A stretch of DNA of 64,000 bases from Periplaneta americana (Eukaryota > Arthropoda > Insecta > Blattodea > Blattidae), in the NCBI RefSeq assembly GCF_040183065.1, contig NC_091127.1:105198834-105262833 (forward strand). Reading direction: 5' to 3'. This document shows, piece after piece, positions 1-10,004 of this stretch. A model generated the notes under the pieces. That model was not told the origin of the DNA. It searched no databases and saw only the letters and a list, made by a program, of their open reading frames with translations. Made by a program: the position numbers and the translations under genes. Position 1 is the stretch's first letter. Each line of letters opens with the position of its first letter.

Positions 1-15
1 TAAATTTAATGAAAT

Positions 16-1342
16 TAGTGCAGCTTATGATTAGGTTTTCTCCGGAGCGGTTGTTTTCGCCCTTTCAATCGGAGACCTCCGGTTACCTCCGATTGATGCC
101 GTGCAGATTGTATATGTGCTGTGGCGCAGACATACACTTTCCAATGAGCATACCTTTAATCGGATCAGGTAGTGATTCGAGTCCGCGTATCTTTTAAAAT
201 AAGTTCTAATTTGTTGTTGTTTAATCTCTCTTTTATGTTAATCTCTCTCTCTTTCTTCGGCTCTTTTTTTTGTGTTGCTTAAAGTGCTACGTTAGCTGAC
301 AGATTTTTTTTCTAGTTTTGAAATTCATAGTATATGTGGAAAGACGTATTAGTTTTATGTCATTGATCAAATTAATAACATTCAATCTAAGTGCAAAACT
401 AACGCAGAAGTAAAGCTTTTCAGTAGCTAATGTGAACATTTATACTTTAATTCTCCTAGAAACTCTCGTTTAATCGCAAACAGGGTTTGTCAATTATTAT
501 TCTAATCGGTTTAGTTAACGTAAAATATATTAAGGGTGCTTCAGAATGAAACAAAAGAAACGTGGGCTATCAATGGGCTACTGTCCAACATAATTTATTC
601 AGATTCTTCACCGGACAGGATTGTGATTATTGTGTTAAAGGGTGTCAGTATTTGAACTGCCTCTTCTAAAACGCGCCACTCTTGCTCTGTAATAAAAATG
701 TAAGTGGATATCATCTTAAGGATAATTGTAATTATATTATTACCAGATGTTTCTTTAGTTTCATTCAGAAATATTTTAATCCAAACAGTAAAATAGAACT
801 CAAGTTGTCTAAAAAGTTAAATATAACTCAAGTCGTCTTGTAAATATTTCATTTGTTTTTTTATTGCATCGAAAGTTACGTTTTAGAGAAATTGCAAGAC
901 TTTTTCATAGACTGTGAGCCTTTGGGAACAATAGCACTAAAACAATTTAAAAATAAATCGTGTCAATTGTTTTGCTTAATTGTTTTCATCAAGTTCGCGA
1001 TTGTGCGATCGCTTAAATGGTCTAACAAATTCGAAGTTCCACCACCCTTAGAGTAAATTCGCCCACAAAGTTTACAGTGTCCTACTTTATTATTACCTTC
1101 AACTAAATTAAAGAATTTCCATGCGACGGATATCCGATTTTGTGCCATTTTATTCCACTCACAACTACCGTCAGTCCGTAGGCGCCGGTCGTCCTTGAGC
1201 TAACTGTCGCTTCGCTCCGAACCCCCGCATCCCTCCTTTGTTCCCTGTTCCTCCTACGATAGTATCGGAGATCACCGGTGGAGAGCTTTATTCGTAATCT
1301 CCGATTCCTCCGCGGTTGTAGTCACTCCGATGAGCAGCACTG
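16..1342. mobile_element. hAT DNA transposon, complete by its ends
   Basis: The 8-bp direct repeat AATGAAAT lies at 8-15 and again at 1343-1350, the target duplication length typical of hAT elements. The ends inside it are imperfect inverted repeats: TAGTGCAGCTTATG at the left and CAGTGCTGCTCATC read inward from the right. The subterminal DNA at both ends is rich in CTCCG and CGGAG motifs, including a small palindrome at about 79-108. The only recognisable coding remnant is a BED zinc-finger start on the minus strand just inside the right end (963-1148). About 1.3 kb is too short for a full hAT transposase, so this is an internally deleted, non-autonomous copy. Confidence 0.82.
963..1148 (-). 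pseudogene. BED zinc-finger N-terminus of a hAT transposase (remnant)
   Basis: A 61-codon frame starts with MAQNRISVAWKFFNL and continues into a Cys-x2-Cys pair (CKLCGRIY) and a NLLDHLS segment. This is the layout of the BED finger that opens many hAT transposases: an aromatic-rich start, CxxC, then a His pair. The second His expected a few residues after DHL is not visible; SDRTIANL stands there. The dimerisation and catalytic regions are absent. In the parent family the BED finger binds transposon ends. This copy is probably inert, though it sits in the correct place and orientation near the right terminus of the hAT at 16-1342. Confidence 0.75.
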
Positions 1343-1420
1343 AATGAAATCGTATTTCTCAGTTCGTTATCAAATAGACTGTTTTTATAGTAAATTCTGT
1401 GAAGTTTCTGAAATTAACAG

Positions 1421-1580
1421 AGGGTGCTCAAGGATCTATTCTTAGTCTGCGTTCATCCTTGCATGGTTAATGATTTACGAAATAATATCAGATGTCACTC
1501 TATTCTATTTGCAGACAAAGCTACATTAATATCTTCTAGCAAAGTTATAAATGACCTCCAGTTTAATATGATTTATTTTC

Positions 1581-1583
<3 letters not shown>
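1421..1583 (+). pseudogene. Non-LTR reverse transcriptase fragment (catalytic-loop region)
   Basis: The translation around 1424-1570 reads like the segment from G-x-V-L-x-x-L-F to the catalytic loop of a LINE reverse transcriptase. VNDLRNN matches the INDL motif, and SILFADKATLI corresponds to the FADD box with its second Asp changed to Lys. That change removes a catalytic metal ligand, so the fragment is dead. It stops where the (TAA)n tail of an oppositely oriented LINE begins at about 1584. Confidence 0.7.
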
Positions 1584-1619
<36 letters not shown>

Positions 1620-2188
1620 TTTATTGACCATTAAATAATTAAAATTACAATTCGTTAAAAGGAAACATTGCAAATTAAAAATTAATTGTAAATTAAAAGA
1701 CAAGATTGTTCTCTTCCACCTTAAATAGCTAGTCAACAGTGTAAAAAGTCTTCTCAGTTAACTATTCTAAGAGAACTGTTTTAAAACAGTAAAGAGCAAC
1801 ACATTTGGAATTAACAGGTAAGGCATTAATGATGCTATATATACTTATATGAATAATTTGCAGTAATCAATCTTAATGGCTTAACAATCAGTCAATCTTC
1901 TTAACGTATCCAGCTGTTTGCTGACAACATAAAGTCCATTATAGTCCACTGTAGTCTATTCAGTTGTTTTTCACGAGAAATGAGGGGTATTTTGATCGGT
2001 GTTCATTATAGATGCCTGTTGCTAGTATCCAGAGTTGGGGTGTAGTCAATACATACTGCAGGGCTGTGTCTTCTGCAACTGGTACTGATGATTTTTAATT
2101 TACTTCTTTTGTGGTTTATGGATGGACAGTATAGAAGAATGTGTTCCAGATCTTCATCATGATTATTACACCACAGACAAGTAGGATT
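1584..2188 (-). mobile_element. 3' end of a LINE with a (TTA)n tail
   Basis: Read on the minus strand, 2188 to about 2040 encodes NPTCLWCNNHDEDLEHILLY followed by a Cys and then NHKR. This is the C-terminal zinc knuckle (C-x2-C-x8-H-x4-C type) of several non-LTR retrotransposons. It is followed by stops, about 400 bp of untranslated DNA, and a terminal run of TTA repeats at 1584-1617. The copy is 5'-truncated. Its tail abuts the plus-strand reverse transcriptase fragment, so it probably inserted into that older element. Confidence 0.72.
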
Positions 2189-2335
2189 AATGGCTTAACA
2201 AGAAATATACAAAACAAGTTACATTATAAGTGTTTTAAATATATTTTGCATAACATATATATGCCTTTTATTACAAGTTCAAACGTTTTCGCCCTCCATG
2301 GGCATCATCAGGCTGGAATAACAATATAAAATATT
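2188..2335 (-). mobile_element. Possible Penelope-like element terminus with hammerhead-like core
   Basis: On the minus strand 2315-2283 reads CCTGATGATGCCCATGGAGG followed by GCGAAAACG. CTGATGA, a GCCC/GGGC stem with a short loop, then GAAA are the conserved core elements of hammerhead ribozymes. Animal Penelope-like retroelements are known to carry hammerheads in their terminal repeats. No GIY-YIG or reverse transcriptase frame is recognisable beside it, so the assignment to that class is an inference from this core alone. An extra U beside stem II and an unclear stem III suggest decay or chance. Confidence 0.4.
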
Positions 2336-3262
2336 AAAATCAAAAGTTAAAATAAATATGCGATGACAAAATGTACCGGTATGTGATAAAATTGGATTTT
2401 ATGGAAAAGATGGAGTGTGTTCTACTTTCAATTTATACATTCTACAGTGAGAAAGCAAAATTCAAGTCTCATTACTTGACGGACAAACCTCGTATCGATT
2501 CTAAATTACATCTTTCACTTAATAGTCCATAAATCAAGAACTGAAAATTAAACATAATGCCCATTGAAATAAAATCTTCAGAAACGGAGTTCGTATCCAG
2601 CGCAAGGTGAGAGGTGATGGGTTAAACGTCAATCCTTTTGTAGCAACTCGCGACGCTTGATCCAGTTTCCAGATACTTGGACAGAAGAAGCGTTTCCTAG
2701 GCTACAGCATTCAGTTCTTATCTCTCCGCTAGGCAGCAGCACCTTGCGTCACTCCGGTCTGTAAACCACGCACATGAAAGCTGTGGGCACATAACTTGCC
2801 CCCTTCCCCTGCCAGGCCAACCCCCGAGATCCTCGTGCGGGCATACACTTCATTAAATTAATATGTGGAATAACGCACGGGGTGGTTTCACAGGGGTGCT
2901 AAAATGTCTTGCCTCTTACTCCACAAAACAACAGGTGCGAGAAAACGATACCGTCACACAGTAAGAGTTAGGTAGGAGCGTAAAAGACACAATGACTTCT
3001 TCTTTTAAGATGCCTCAGTAAAGGGAATTCGACCACTAAGAAGGCTGATGACTCGTCACTTGAGTCTCATGTGTAGCCTACATTATACACACGTACAGAT
3101 ATATATTATTTTTTTTTTATCATTTATCGTATTCTAACTTACATCAGCAATTTAGCTTTGTAGCTTTGAGATATGAAACGAGTAAAAATATAATTACATT
3201 AAATAGTAACCAGATTCATAAAATTGAATTTACAAGCGAACCTATAAATAATACCAAGGCAC
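2336..3262. other. No recognised gene
   Basis: The stretch is mixed in composition. A GC-richer block at about 2700-2950 has no open frame of note and no terminal repeats that I can pair. I see no RNA gene or transposase motif here. Confidence 0.5.
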
Positions 3263-3264
3263 TA

Positions 3265-3413
3265 CAGTCGCGCTCAAACCTCCTGACGTTTCGCGAACGC
3301 CATTAACATGCAAGCGTGACGTCACAACTACTCTCTCAGAGGCAGTAGTTTTAAAACTGTAGAGCGCGACCCTTTACCTGGCATTGGTTTGATATGAAGA
3401 TACAGAAGGCTTC

Positions 3414-3453
<40 letters not shown>

Positions 3454-4171
3454 TAACAATAACAATAATAAATATTATCATCAGATTGCATCGAATGAAA
3501 TTAAAAGTCACAAAATATAGAAAAAATAGTTGAGTCAGACGTAAATAATCATACTCACTGAGTTTATATCAGTTTTTGTAATAGTTTTGTTTTTATTAGG
3601 GTTAATAAAGTTGTCGAATAACGCAAAGGCTTAATTTGAAATAGCTCCATCATATTATTACTGAAAGAGGTGGAGAATACTCTCCATTACGTCGTTTCTC
3701 TTTCCCCATTAAGGTTTTTCTTTCTTCTTTCCCCGGCAGCTTTTTACTCAAATACACGGGAGAGTTTTCTTCTGGCAGAAGCGAAGTGCGAATCATGTAT
3801 TTCAATAAAGAAAAATGCTAATAAATACTGTATATAAGTCAAAATTAGTATACTCGCCTAATACGCGGTTTACACGTGGTCCCTTGGACAGCGTCTTATC
3901 GGGGTTTTACTGCATTAACCCATAAAATCGGAACCACTGGGGGCAGAATTATGATTTTTGTTTCTATGTGTTCAGAAAACATTAAACATTCATCATATAT
4001 ACATGCAGGTCCTTACAATATACCAATTTTCCGAGCGCACTTGTTATTTGATTTTGAGACTTTTTATGCGGCGAGTCTACGTGCCCATATGTTGCAACAC
4101 AGCACTACCGCTATTGGCTATCGCCGATAAGCGGACACACCTGCAAACGTCAGGAGGTTCGAGCGCGACTG
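3265..4171. mobile_element. TA-flanked DNA transposon, non-autonomous (907 bp)
   Basis: The left end CAGTCGCGCTCAAACCTCC continues TGACGTTT. The right end, read inward, gives the same bases with one change (CTCG for CTCA). Each end abuts TA (3263-3264 and 4172-4173), the target duplication of the Tc1/mariner superfamily. A (TAA)n microsatellite at about 3416-3470 lies inside. No transposase is recognisable, so the superfamily call rests on the termini and TA only. Confidence 0.75.
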
Positions 4172-4173
4172 TA

Positions 4174-5000
4174 GTCAATCATTTTGACTGCATAGACATA
4201 ACAAAGCAGTTGACATTAGATGACTTCAGAAAGAAAATAAAACACCCCAGATAATATGATTTTGATAGCAACTGCGTTAAACACAATAAACGAGAAATTC
4301 CCAGAGCCAGACTGGATTAGGATATAAACAGACGGGTCACAAATCGGTGATATGCTGGGGATGGGATACATTTCAAACGTTTTTCTCAATATGTCCATGT
4401 TGGGCAGCATATGAATAACTATGATGCTGAAATACATGCAATCCCTTTTGGTATTAACAATCTCATCTACATAATCAATTCCTTTACATAAGCAGTGATA
4501 CTGTTCGACTCGAGAGCTGCCATCCAAACGGTGTCGCCAAACCATCCTACAGAAACAACAGCCACAACCGAAATGAAGCTAGCCGTAAAATACCTCATGA
4601 GAAGAAATAAGGAGGTTGTGTTCCATTGGATACTCTCTCATGTAGGAATCGAGGGCAATGAGTCAGCCGACTTATTGGCCAAGAAGGGAATACAATTTCA
4701 ACTCGATCAAAGACCTATTCCACCAGAGTCATTGAAAAAGGTTGTTCACAGAAGAATTTTAAAAGATTATAAAATAGACTTAGTAAATAAATTAAAAAGA
4801 GGGGAAAACATTCAAGATAGCTAGAAGACTTTCAGTAGCAGACCAAGAAAGGAAGCAGTAGCCAAATTTAAGTTAACAACAGGATACAACCAAATATAAT
4901 AATACCGGACATACTAGCAGCATTGACGAGAGTGCGAATTGTCGCTAGCGGAGAGATGTGGTATTACGACCACAAATACAAATATTAACATAGCGAAAAT
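4174..5000 (+). pseudogene. LINE RNase H domain and downstream region (broken)
   Basis: Three RNase H signatures appear in order. A TDGSQ segment after PDWIRI is at about 4307-4345. The segment NYDAEIHAI follows at about 4420-4450, shifted in frame. FDSRAAIQ is at about 4503-4526, inside an open frame 4495-4824 that continues with FHWILSHVGIEGNESADLLA, the classic end of the domain. AVAKFKLTTG after it matches the region preceding the terminal zinc knuckle of I- and R1-type LINEs. The enzyme would degrade RNA in RNA-DNA hybrids during retrotransposition. At least two frame breaks and an in-frame stop (after RI) make it a relic. The end near 5000 is approximate. Confidence 0.78.
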
Positions 5001-5765
5001 CGGACTATTGTTTAAAACGTGAGGTACTAATGTGAATAATATACTATGAGACACTTAAGAAATCTTCAATAGTATTTAATATAACATTATTACGAGTATT
5101 TTATATAAAAGACGCATATTATGAGAAATATTGCAAACTTCATATTACTTTCCGTAATTAATTGTTACATATTTTTCCTTTGCTTTAGTGAGACAAAATT
5201 AATTCTGACATTAAGAATGACAATAACGCTTGATATACGCATTGCTGACAGCTGCAAAGATAAAATTGGTAGCAATTTGATGCTTGTAATAATAAAGGTA
5301 TGTATAAACTTATATTGATAAAACCTTAAAATTTCCAATACATTTTAACTTCTATTCATTTATTACGACTAAATAAAAAATGCTAATTTTTGTTGTTCTA
5401 TCAACATAGAGACGAAGGCATTTGGCCTACTAAAGAATGTTGTTGACTCGCGTTTCACGATCCCGCGGAAATCGAAAGTACGATTTGGAGCACTTTGTAA
5501 TGCTGTAATTGTAGCAGTTATAAACAGCACATATACAGTACACTCTGACATTTTAACACAGCACTAATTAATAAAGCTATTTACTAGCCCAGTAACAATC
5601 TACATTATAGTAGATTACAGCTTGCTTCGTTGGTTTCAGCACACCCTGCCGCCTATGTAGCAGCATCTGCGCCGTTCGCGTGCAGAACTGCTAGCTCTCC
5701 GGTAGTATTGTAGTAAGGTATTTGATATAACAGCTTAGCTGAACACCTTAAAATAAAGACTCACA
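5001..5765. other. No recognised gene
   Basis: This is AT-rich sequence with short frames only. It separates the RNase H relic from a possible zinc-knuckle remnant of the same kind of LINE, so it may be an insertion, but I cannot pair termini. Confidence 0.45.
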
Positions 5766-5915
5766 ACAGCCAAATGCCCCATTTGCAATGCCGGTGTTAT
5801 GAACTCGGACCTTCTTCTAGTATGTCGAGGTTTAGATGCAGACTCTAAAAGGCAAGGACATATTTGCAAATTGTATTGGGATCCCAGATTTTGTATGAAT
5901 CAGTTATAATGTTTA
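5766..5915 (+). pseudogene. Probable LINE C-terminal zinc-knuckle remnant
   Basis: The frame starting near 5770 reads AKCPICNAGVMNSDLLLVC, then GLDADSKRQGHICKLYW and a stop after about 45 codons. C-x2-C, a residue pair near where His is expected, and a later Cys followed by an aromatic-rich tail resemble the C-terminus of R1/I-type LINEs. It could be the missing end of the RNase H relic about 770 bp upstream. The His ligand is not evident, so confidence is moderate. Confidence 0.5.
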
Positions 5916-6241
5916 TTAGTAACTCTACATTATGCATTTTTTGTTATGAAATTGTAACTGTATAACGAAATGCCAGATGGATTGAGTTCCAATTCAAGTC
6001 ATATGTTATTAGAGATGGCCGATATTTCACAAACCGATATTTTGTCACAGGTATTTTTTTGTCACAGATGAACCTGTGACTGATGACGCTAAATATCTGT
6101 GACAAAATATCGCTACCGAAATCTGCTCCGTATTCAGTAGTCTGTGACTGAAATATCACTAGTGATCGATTCAGTACCCTTATCTCTTAGGAACAGTGAG
6201 TCTGTGACGTTCTCACAACTTTCTCCTCTACGTCGTGAGTT

Positions 6242-6253
6242 TGCGCATGCGCA
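6242..6253. promoter_or_regulatory. NRF-1/erect-wing-like palindrome
   Basis: TGCGCATGCGCA matches the YGCGCAYGCGCR consensus bound by NRF-1 (erect wing in insects). It lies about 240 bp inside the left end of the hAT and may belong to a former transposase promoter. Binding is inferred. Confidence 0.45.
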
Positions 6254-6714
6254 TGATACAGCAACAGCAATCGGGCGGTGACATTTAATTATTTTTTCGT
6301 GATATTTTCTTCAATATTATTTTTTGCAAAATGATGATTTGTTGCAAAGTTATTAGCGGCATTATAATAATATAATTATCAGTCTGAAATTTTTGTTTTC
6401 ATAGTTAGTCTGTAGCCTATATATGTTTTATAAATATTTTATGCATTCTCCGATATCTTTACATTTTCATATAACTGTGAATTTATATTAACTCATATAT
6501 ATTTTCCACTCAATTTTTACGCAGTAGCAATCTTTTTTTTAGTCATACTTTCAATTACAAACAGAATAGTTAAAGGAGCCTACAACATTATCTTAATAAT
6601 GTCACTGAACATTATGCTCTTCCGAACTTTCGAAGCATTTCTCAGAAGCCGACAACAGTACCTATAGTATTAAAACCGAACGAGACAAAACTGGCTAATA
6701 TGGTGGGCAACTTA

Positions 6715-7300
6715 TTTGACTAAACTAACCTTGAGGTAGTTTTCTTCGTATTCCCCTTATACGCTTTGCATATACGAATCTGTGACAGGTCAGGTTTGGT
6801 TAGTTTAAGCTTTTATTATGCCTAGACATATATGATCAACAACTAAACTAGCGTTGAGGTAGTTCTCTTCGTACTCCGCGCATACACCTTACATATACGA
6901 ATCTGTGACAGATTAGGTTTGGTTAGTTTAGGCTTTGCTATGCCTTGCATATACGATCACCTGCATCTCCACAAAAAATCAAATTCAACTATTTTCATTT
7001 CCGGTATCACCGAAACTACCTCATCGCTAGTTTAACCCGATCAACTGCATCTCCACAAAAAATTCCTTATAAATGCAATGATTTTCACGTCCGAAATTGC
7101 CAAAACTACTTCAGCGCTAGTTTCACCATCTTATTATAAATGATGTGATTACTTCCGATATCACCGAAACTACCTCAGCGCTAGTTTAATCCGAACAACT
7201 ACATCTCCACAAAAATTCCTTAGAAATGCAACGATTTTCACGTCCGAAATCGCAAAAACTACTTCAGCGCTAGTTTTACCGTCTTATTATAAATGATGTA
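6715..7300. repeat. Duplicated and inverted modules inside the hAT element
   Basis: Two copies of a roughly 90-bp module start near 6719 and 6842; each begins ACTAAACTA and ends GGTTTGGTTAGTTTA. Downstream, the module beginning TGCATCTCCACAAAAA occurs from 6962, 7045 and about 7199 and ends with AACTACYTCAGCGCTAGTTT. That ending is the reverse complement of the start of the first module, so the two sets are mutually inverted. Confidence 0.8.
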
Positions 7301-8392
7301 GTGATTACACGATTTAAATAATACCATTGATTACCAGTACCACTTTATCTTTTGTAAAATCCTATCTGAACAACTGTTTTGTTTCGTAATTATTTTCCAA
7401 TGTTTTTCCGAATACTTATGTTTCGATAATTTTTATTTTATGACTGAATATTATAATGTTAATGCACGACTTAAAATAATTATCCATTATATTATATACA
7501 ATAAAAATGATCAATTTTTAAAACGATTAGGATAATCACATAACCTCAATTTCTCCATATCCAACTACATTTAAAAATGTTCAATTGATTCAATATTTAT
7601 AATATAACCTCTTGGTACAAGAGGTTAACTTTTGACATTTATTTATTTATTAATGGTACATGTACATAATTTATTTGTTGGATTTTCCCATATAAATCAC
7701 TGATGTGTGGCGCGTATAGAGAAATCGCATTCACATTTCATTGCTCTTCAATATTTCCTGCTAGTTTTTATCGGTGTGACAAAATATCGGTGTAATTCAT
7801 GCATATTGTGCTTACTTATCGATATAAAATATCGGTGTGACAAAATCACAGATATTTAATTGTCATAGTCACAGTTGTCACAGATACTTGAAAATATCGT
7901 TTAAGCTCATATCTATATGTTATGTTACAACAACAATACAATTCATCAGTTATATAGAAGGTATGGTATGACCATGTGATATCTGCCGTGAGACATAAGG
8001 AAGTTTGTAAATATCTGTAAATACTCGTAGAACTTGAAGATGTTGATCCTGATTTTTTTGTTGTAGACTATAACTCACCATGTATTGTGGGTCCCTATCA
8101 CCACGGCATGACGCGTCCTCAGGTTGCTGATAGAGGAGACGGCCTCCAGATATGGAGGGCAGCTGCGAATATATTGAATAAGCAGTCGTGGACAGCCGAT
8201 AAGGCGTGGTCCTCCAGCTTGGGGGTTGGGCGAAGGGCTAACAACCCATCACGTAAAAAAGCAGCATTTTACGAAACCATACAATAAGCCTAGGAATGGG
8301 CCTGATCCCCTGGCACGACCACAGTAAAGGAATAAGGTTATGAGCTTTGGTACTTGGAACGTAACTAGTCTTTATAGAACAGGAGGAGTAAC

Positions 8393-8492
8393 ATAATTGT
8401 TCCGGGGCCAGGTATCGAACCCGGGACCTTTGGTTAAACGTACTTTACAAATCAACTTTACAGGGAGTTATACCTGAAAGCTTGATTTGCAA
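8393..8492 (-). mobile_element. Short rearranged SINE-D insertion in the RTE endonuclease
   Basis: A 100-bp insert is flanked by exact GAGGAGTAAC duplications (8383-8392 and 8493-8502). One half is the tRNA-like B-box region read on the minus strand (GGTCCCGGGTTCGATACC). The other half matches the body of the 53-kb copy but in the opposite orientation, so this copy has an internal inversion. Removing it with one duplication restores the LINE frame. Confidence 0.75.
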
Positions 8493-8531
8493 GAGGAGTA
8501 ACGTTAGTAGCAAAAGAACTAGCTAGATATA

Positions 8532-9252
8532 CAACTTGTTTCCGAGGTGGTGTTACAAATTTTCAGGGATGATGGCGAAGGGCTCATGTATCAATTTGAG
8601 ATAAGGGACCCTGGTCCGGAAATGACTGAGTCGAAAGTTACAAGCAAAAATAGTTGTGTGGAAATGAAATAATTTTATTCTTCTGTACACCTCAGTTATG
8701 TTATTTATCTGTACATCTTACACATACTGTATCCATCTGACATTGTTTACGTTGTCTACTTACAGTGTTCCATTCAGTGCGCTGTCTGAGTGATGGGGAC
8801 AGGAAACTGTACTAAAGCAATGCAGATAGCGTAATGTGTAACGGACATGGTTGGTCCTGATATGCACGTCTGTAGACAGCAGTGCATGTGTAAAAGTTGC
8901 AGTGTCCAGTCGATCAGTCCTAATGAAATGGAGGAGTACACGAGAGCGGAATAAGCAGACCTGATTTTCAAGTACGGATGAGCCCATGTGAACAGTAGAC
9001 AAGCTCACAGATTGTATCGGGACAAGTACCCACGTAGGAGACATCCGGCCCATACCATCTTTCCACGACTGTCCAAAGGTTAAAGGTAGGAGGACACGTG
9101 GTGCCAAATTACAATTCCATTTCCACACAACTATTTTTGCTTATAACTTTCGACTCAGTCATTTCCGGACCATGGTTCCTTATCTCAAATTGATACATGT
9201 GCCCTTCGCCATTATCCCTGAAAGTTTGTAACGCCACCTCGGAAACACTCTG
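8532..9252 (+). mobile_element. Mariner-superfamily transposon with ~150-bp inverted repeats
   Basis: The ends CAACTTGTTTCCGAGGTGG (left) and CAGAGTGTTTCCGAGGTGG (right, read inward) lie between TA dinucleotides. The inverted repeats continue for about 150 bp through TCCGGAAATGACTGAGTCG. A second copy sits at 54778-55456. Inside is a degenerate plus-strand transposase N-terminus (8925-9080). Excision with one TA rejoins the RTE frame across RY and DFVGVQE. Confidence 0.85.
8925..9080 (+). pseudogene. Transposase N-terminus (DUF4817-like helix-turn-helix), decayed
   Basis: The frame MEEYTRAE-stop-ADLIFKYG-stop-AHVNSRQAHRLYRDKYPRRR, then PAHTIFPRL, follows the arthropod mariner-superfamily N-terminal domain pattern (YT-x-E-x-A-D-M-x-F-x-Y-G). 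In functional relatives the domain binds the terminal repeats. Two in-frame stops and the missing catalytic part make it a pseudogene. Confidence 0.65.
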
Positions 9253-10004
9253 TAGAATAGACTTCGTGGGAGTACAAGAGGTTAGGTTAGAAGGGAATGG
9301 CATATCGCAAATAGGAGAATACTTGTTGTATTATGGGGAAGGGAATAATAATCACTAATTAGGATCAGAGAATAAAATCAGCAGTAATTTATCAGTGACA
9401 GGTGTTATCGTATTTAGTACTTAAGGGTAGATGGTGCGATATCATGGTTATAAATGCTCACGTCCCTATAGGAGAGAAAGACGACCATATAAAGCATGCC
9501 TGTTATTATTCGGTTGAGAAGCTTTTGTCATCCAGTCTGCTCTCCAGTTGTTCTATATCGTTGTGAAACTTGGATTCTCACTTTGAGAGAGGAACAGAGA
9601 TTAAGGGTGTTTGAGAATAAGGTTCTTAGGAAAATATTTGGGGCTAAGAGGGATAAAGTTATAGGAGAATGGAGAAAGTTACACAAGGCAGAACTGCACG
9701 CACTATATTCTTCACTGACGTAATTAGGAACATTAAATCTAGACGTTTGAGATGGGCAGGGCATGTAGCACGTATGGACGAATCCAGAAATGCATAAATA
9801 GAGTGTTAGTTGGGAGGCAGGAGGAAAAAAAGACATTTGGGGAGGCCGAGACGTAGATGGGAGGATAATATTAAAATGGATTTGAGGGAGGTGGGATATG
9901 ATGATAGAGACTGGATTAATCTTGCACAGGATAGGGACCGATGGCGGGCTTATGTGAGGGCGGCAATGAACCTCCGGGTTCCTTAAAGCCATTTGTAAGT
10001 AAGT

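Larger units (their letters stand above)
6010..7915. mobile_element. hAT transposon with subterminal TGTGAC iterons (1.9 kb)
   Basis: An exact 8-bp duplication, TATGTTAT, flanks the element at 6002-6009 and 7916-7923. The ends are TAGAGATGG at the left and TAGATATGAG read inward from the right. Both subterminal regions (6040-6220 and 7765-7890) carry many TGTGAC/GTCACA motifs next to ATATC/GATAT, the arrangement expected of transposase binding sites. The interior has tandem and inverted modules (6715-7300) and a perfect TGCGCATGCGCA palindrome at 6242-6253. No transposase frame survives, so it is non-autonomous. Confidence 0.85.
8085..9995 (+). mobile_element. RTE-type LINE, internally deleted, with two nested insertions
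   Basis: The 5' part (8087-8290) contains the CTCCAGCTTGGGGGTTGGGC block shared with the copy at 21.5 kb. An apurinic-endonuclease-like domain starts MSFGTWNVTSLYRTGG at 8339 and resumes at about 8503-8531 (LVAKELARY) and after 9253 (DFVGVQEVR, then a GEYLLYYGEGNNNH stretch and a stop). Near 9485 the sequence jumps to the reverse transcriptase C-terminus. From 9490 it reads YRCETWILTLREEQRLRVFE, then NKVLRKIFGAKRD and a WRGYVRAAMNLRVP-like end, closing with CCATTTGTAAGTAAGTAA at about 9987-10004. The whole catalytic reverse transcriptase core is missing. RTE elements encode one endonuclease-RT protein and end in short tandem repeats, as here. Confidence 0.85.

Noticed and set aside
6715..7300. 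CRISPR-like spaced repeats
   Set aside because: The units are long, degenerate and inverted, inside a hAT, and the genome is eukaryotic.
8760..9128. 122-codon minus frame and its relative at 54965-55312 (115 codons)
   Set aside because: They are shadows of the decayed plus-strand mariner-superfamily transposase start, and appear in both copies for that reason.
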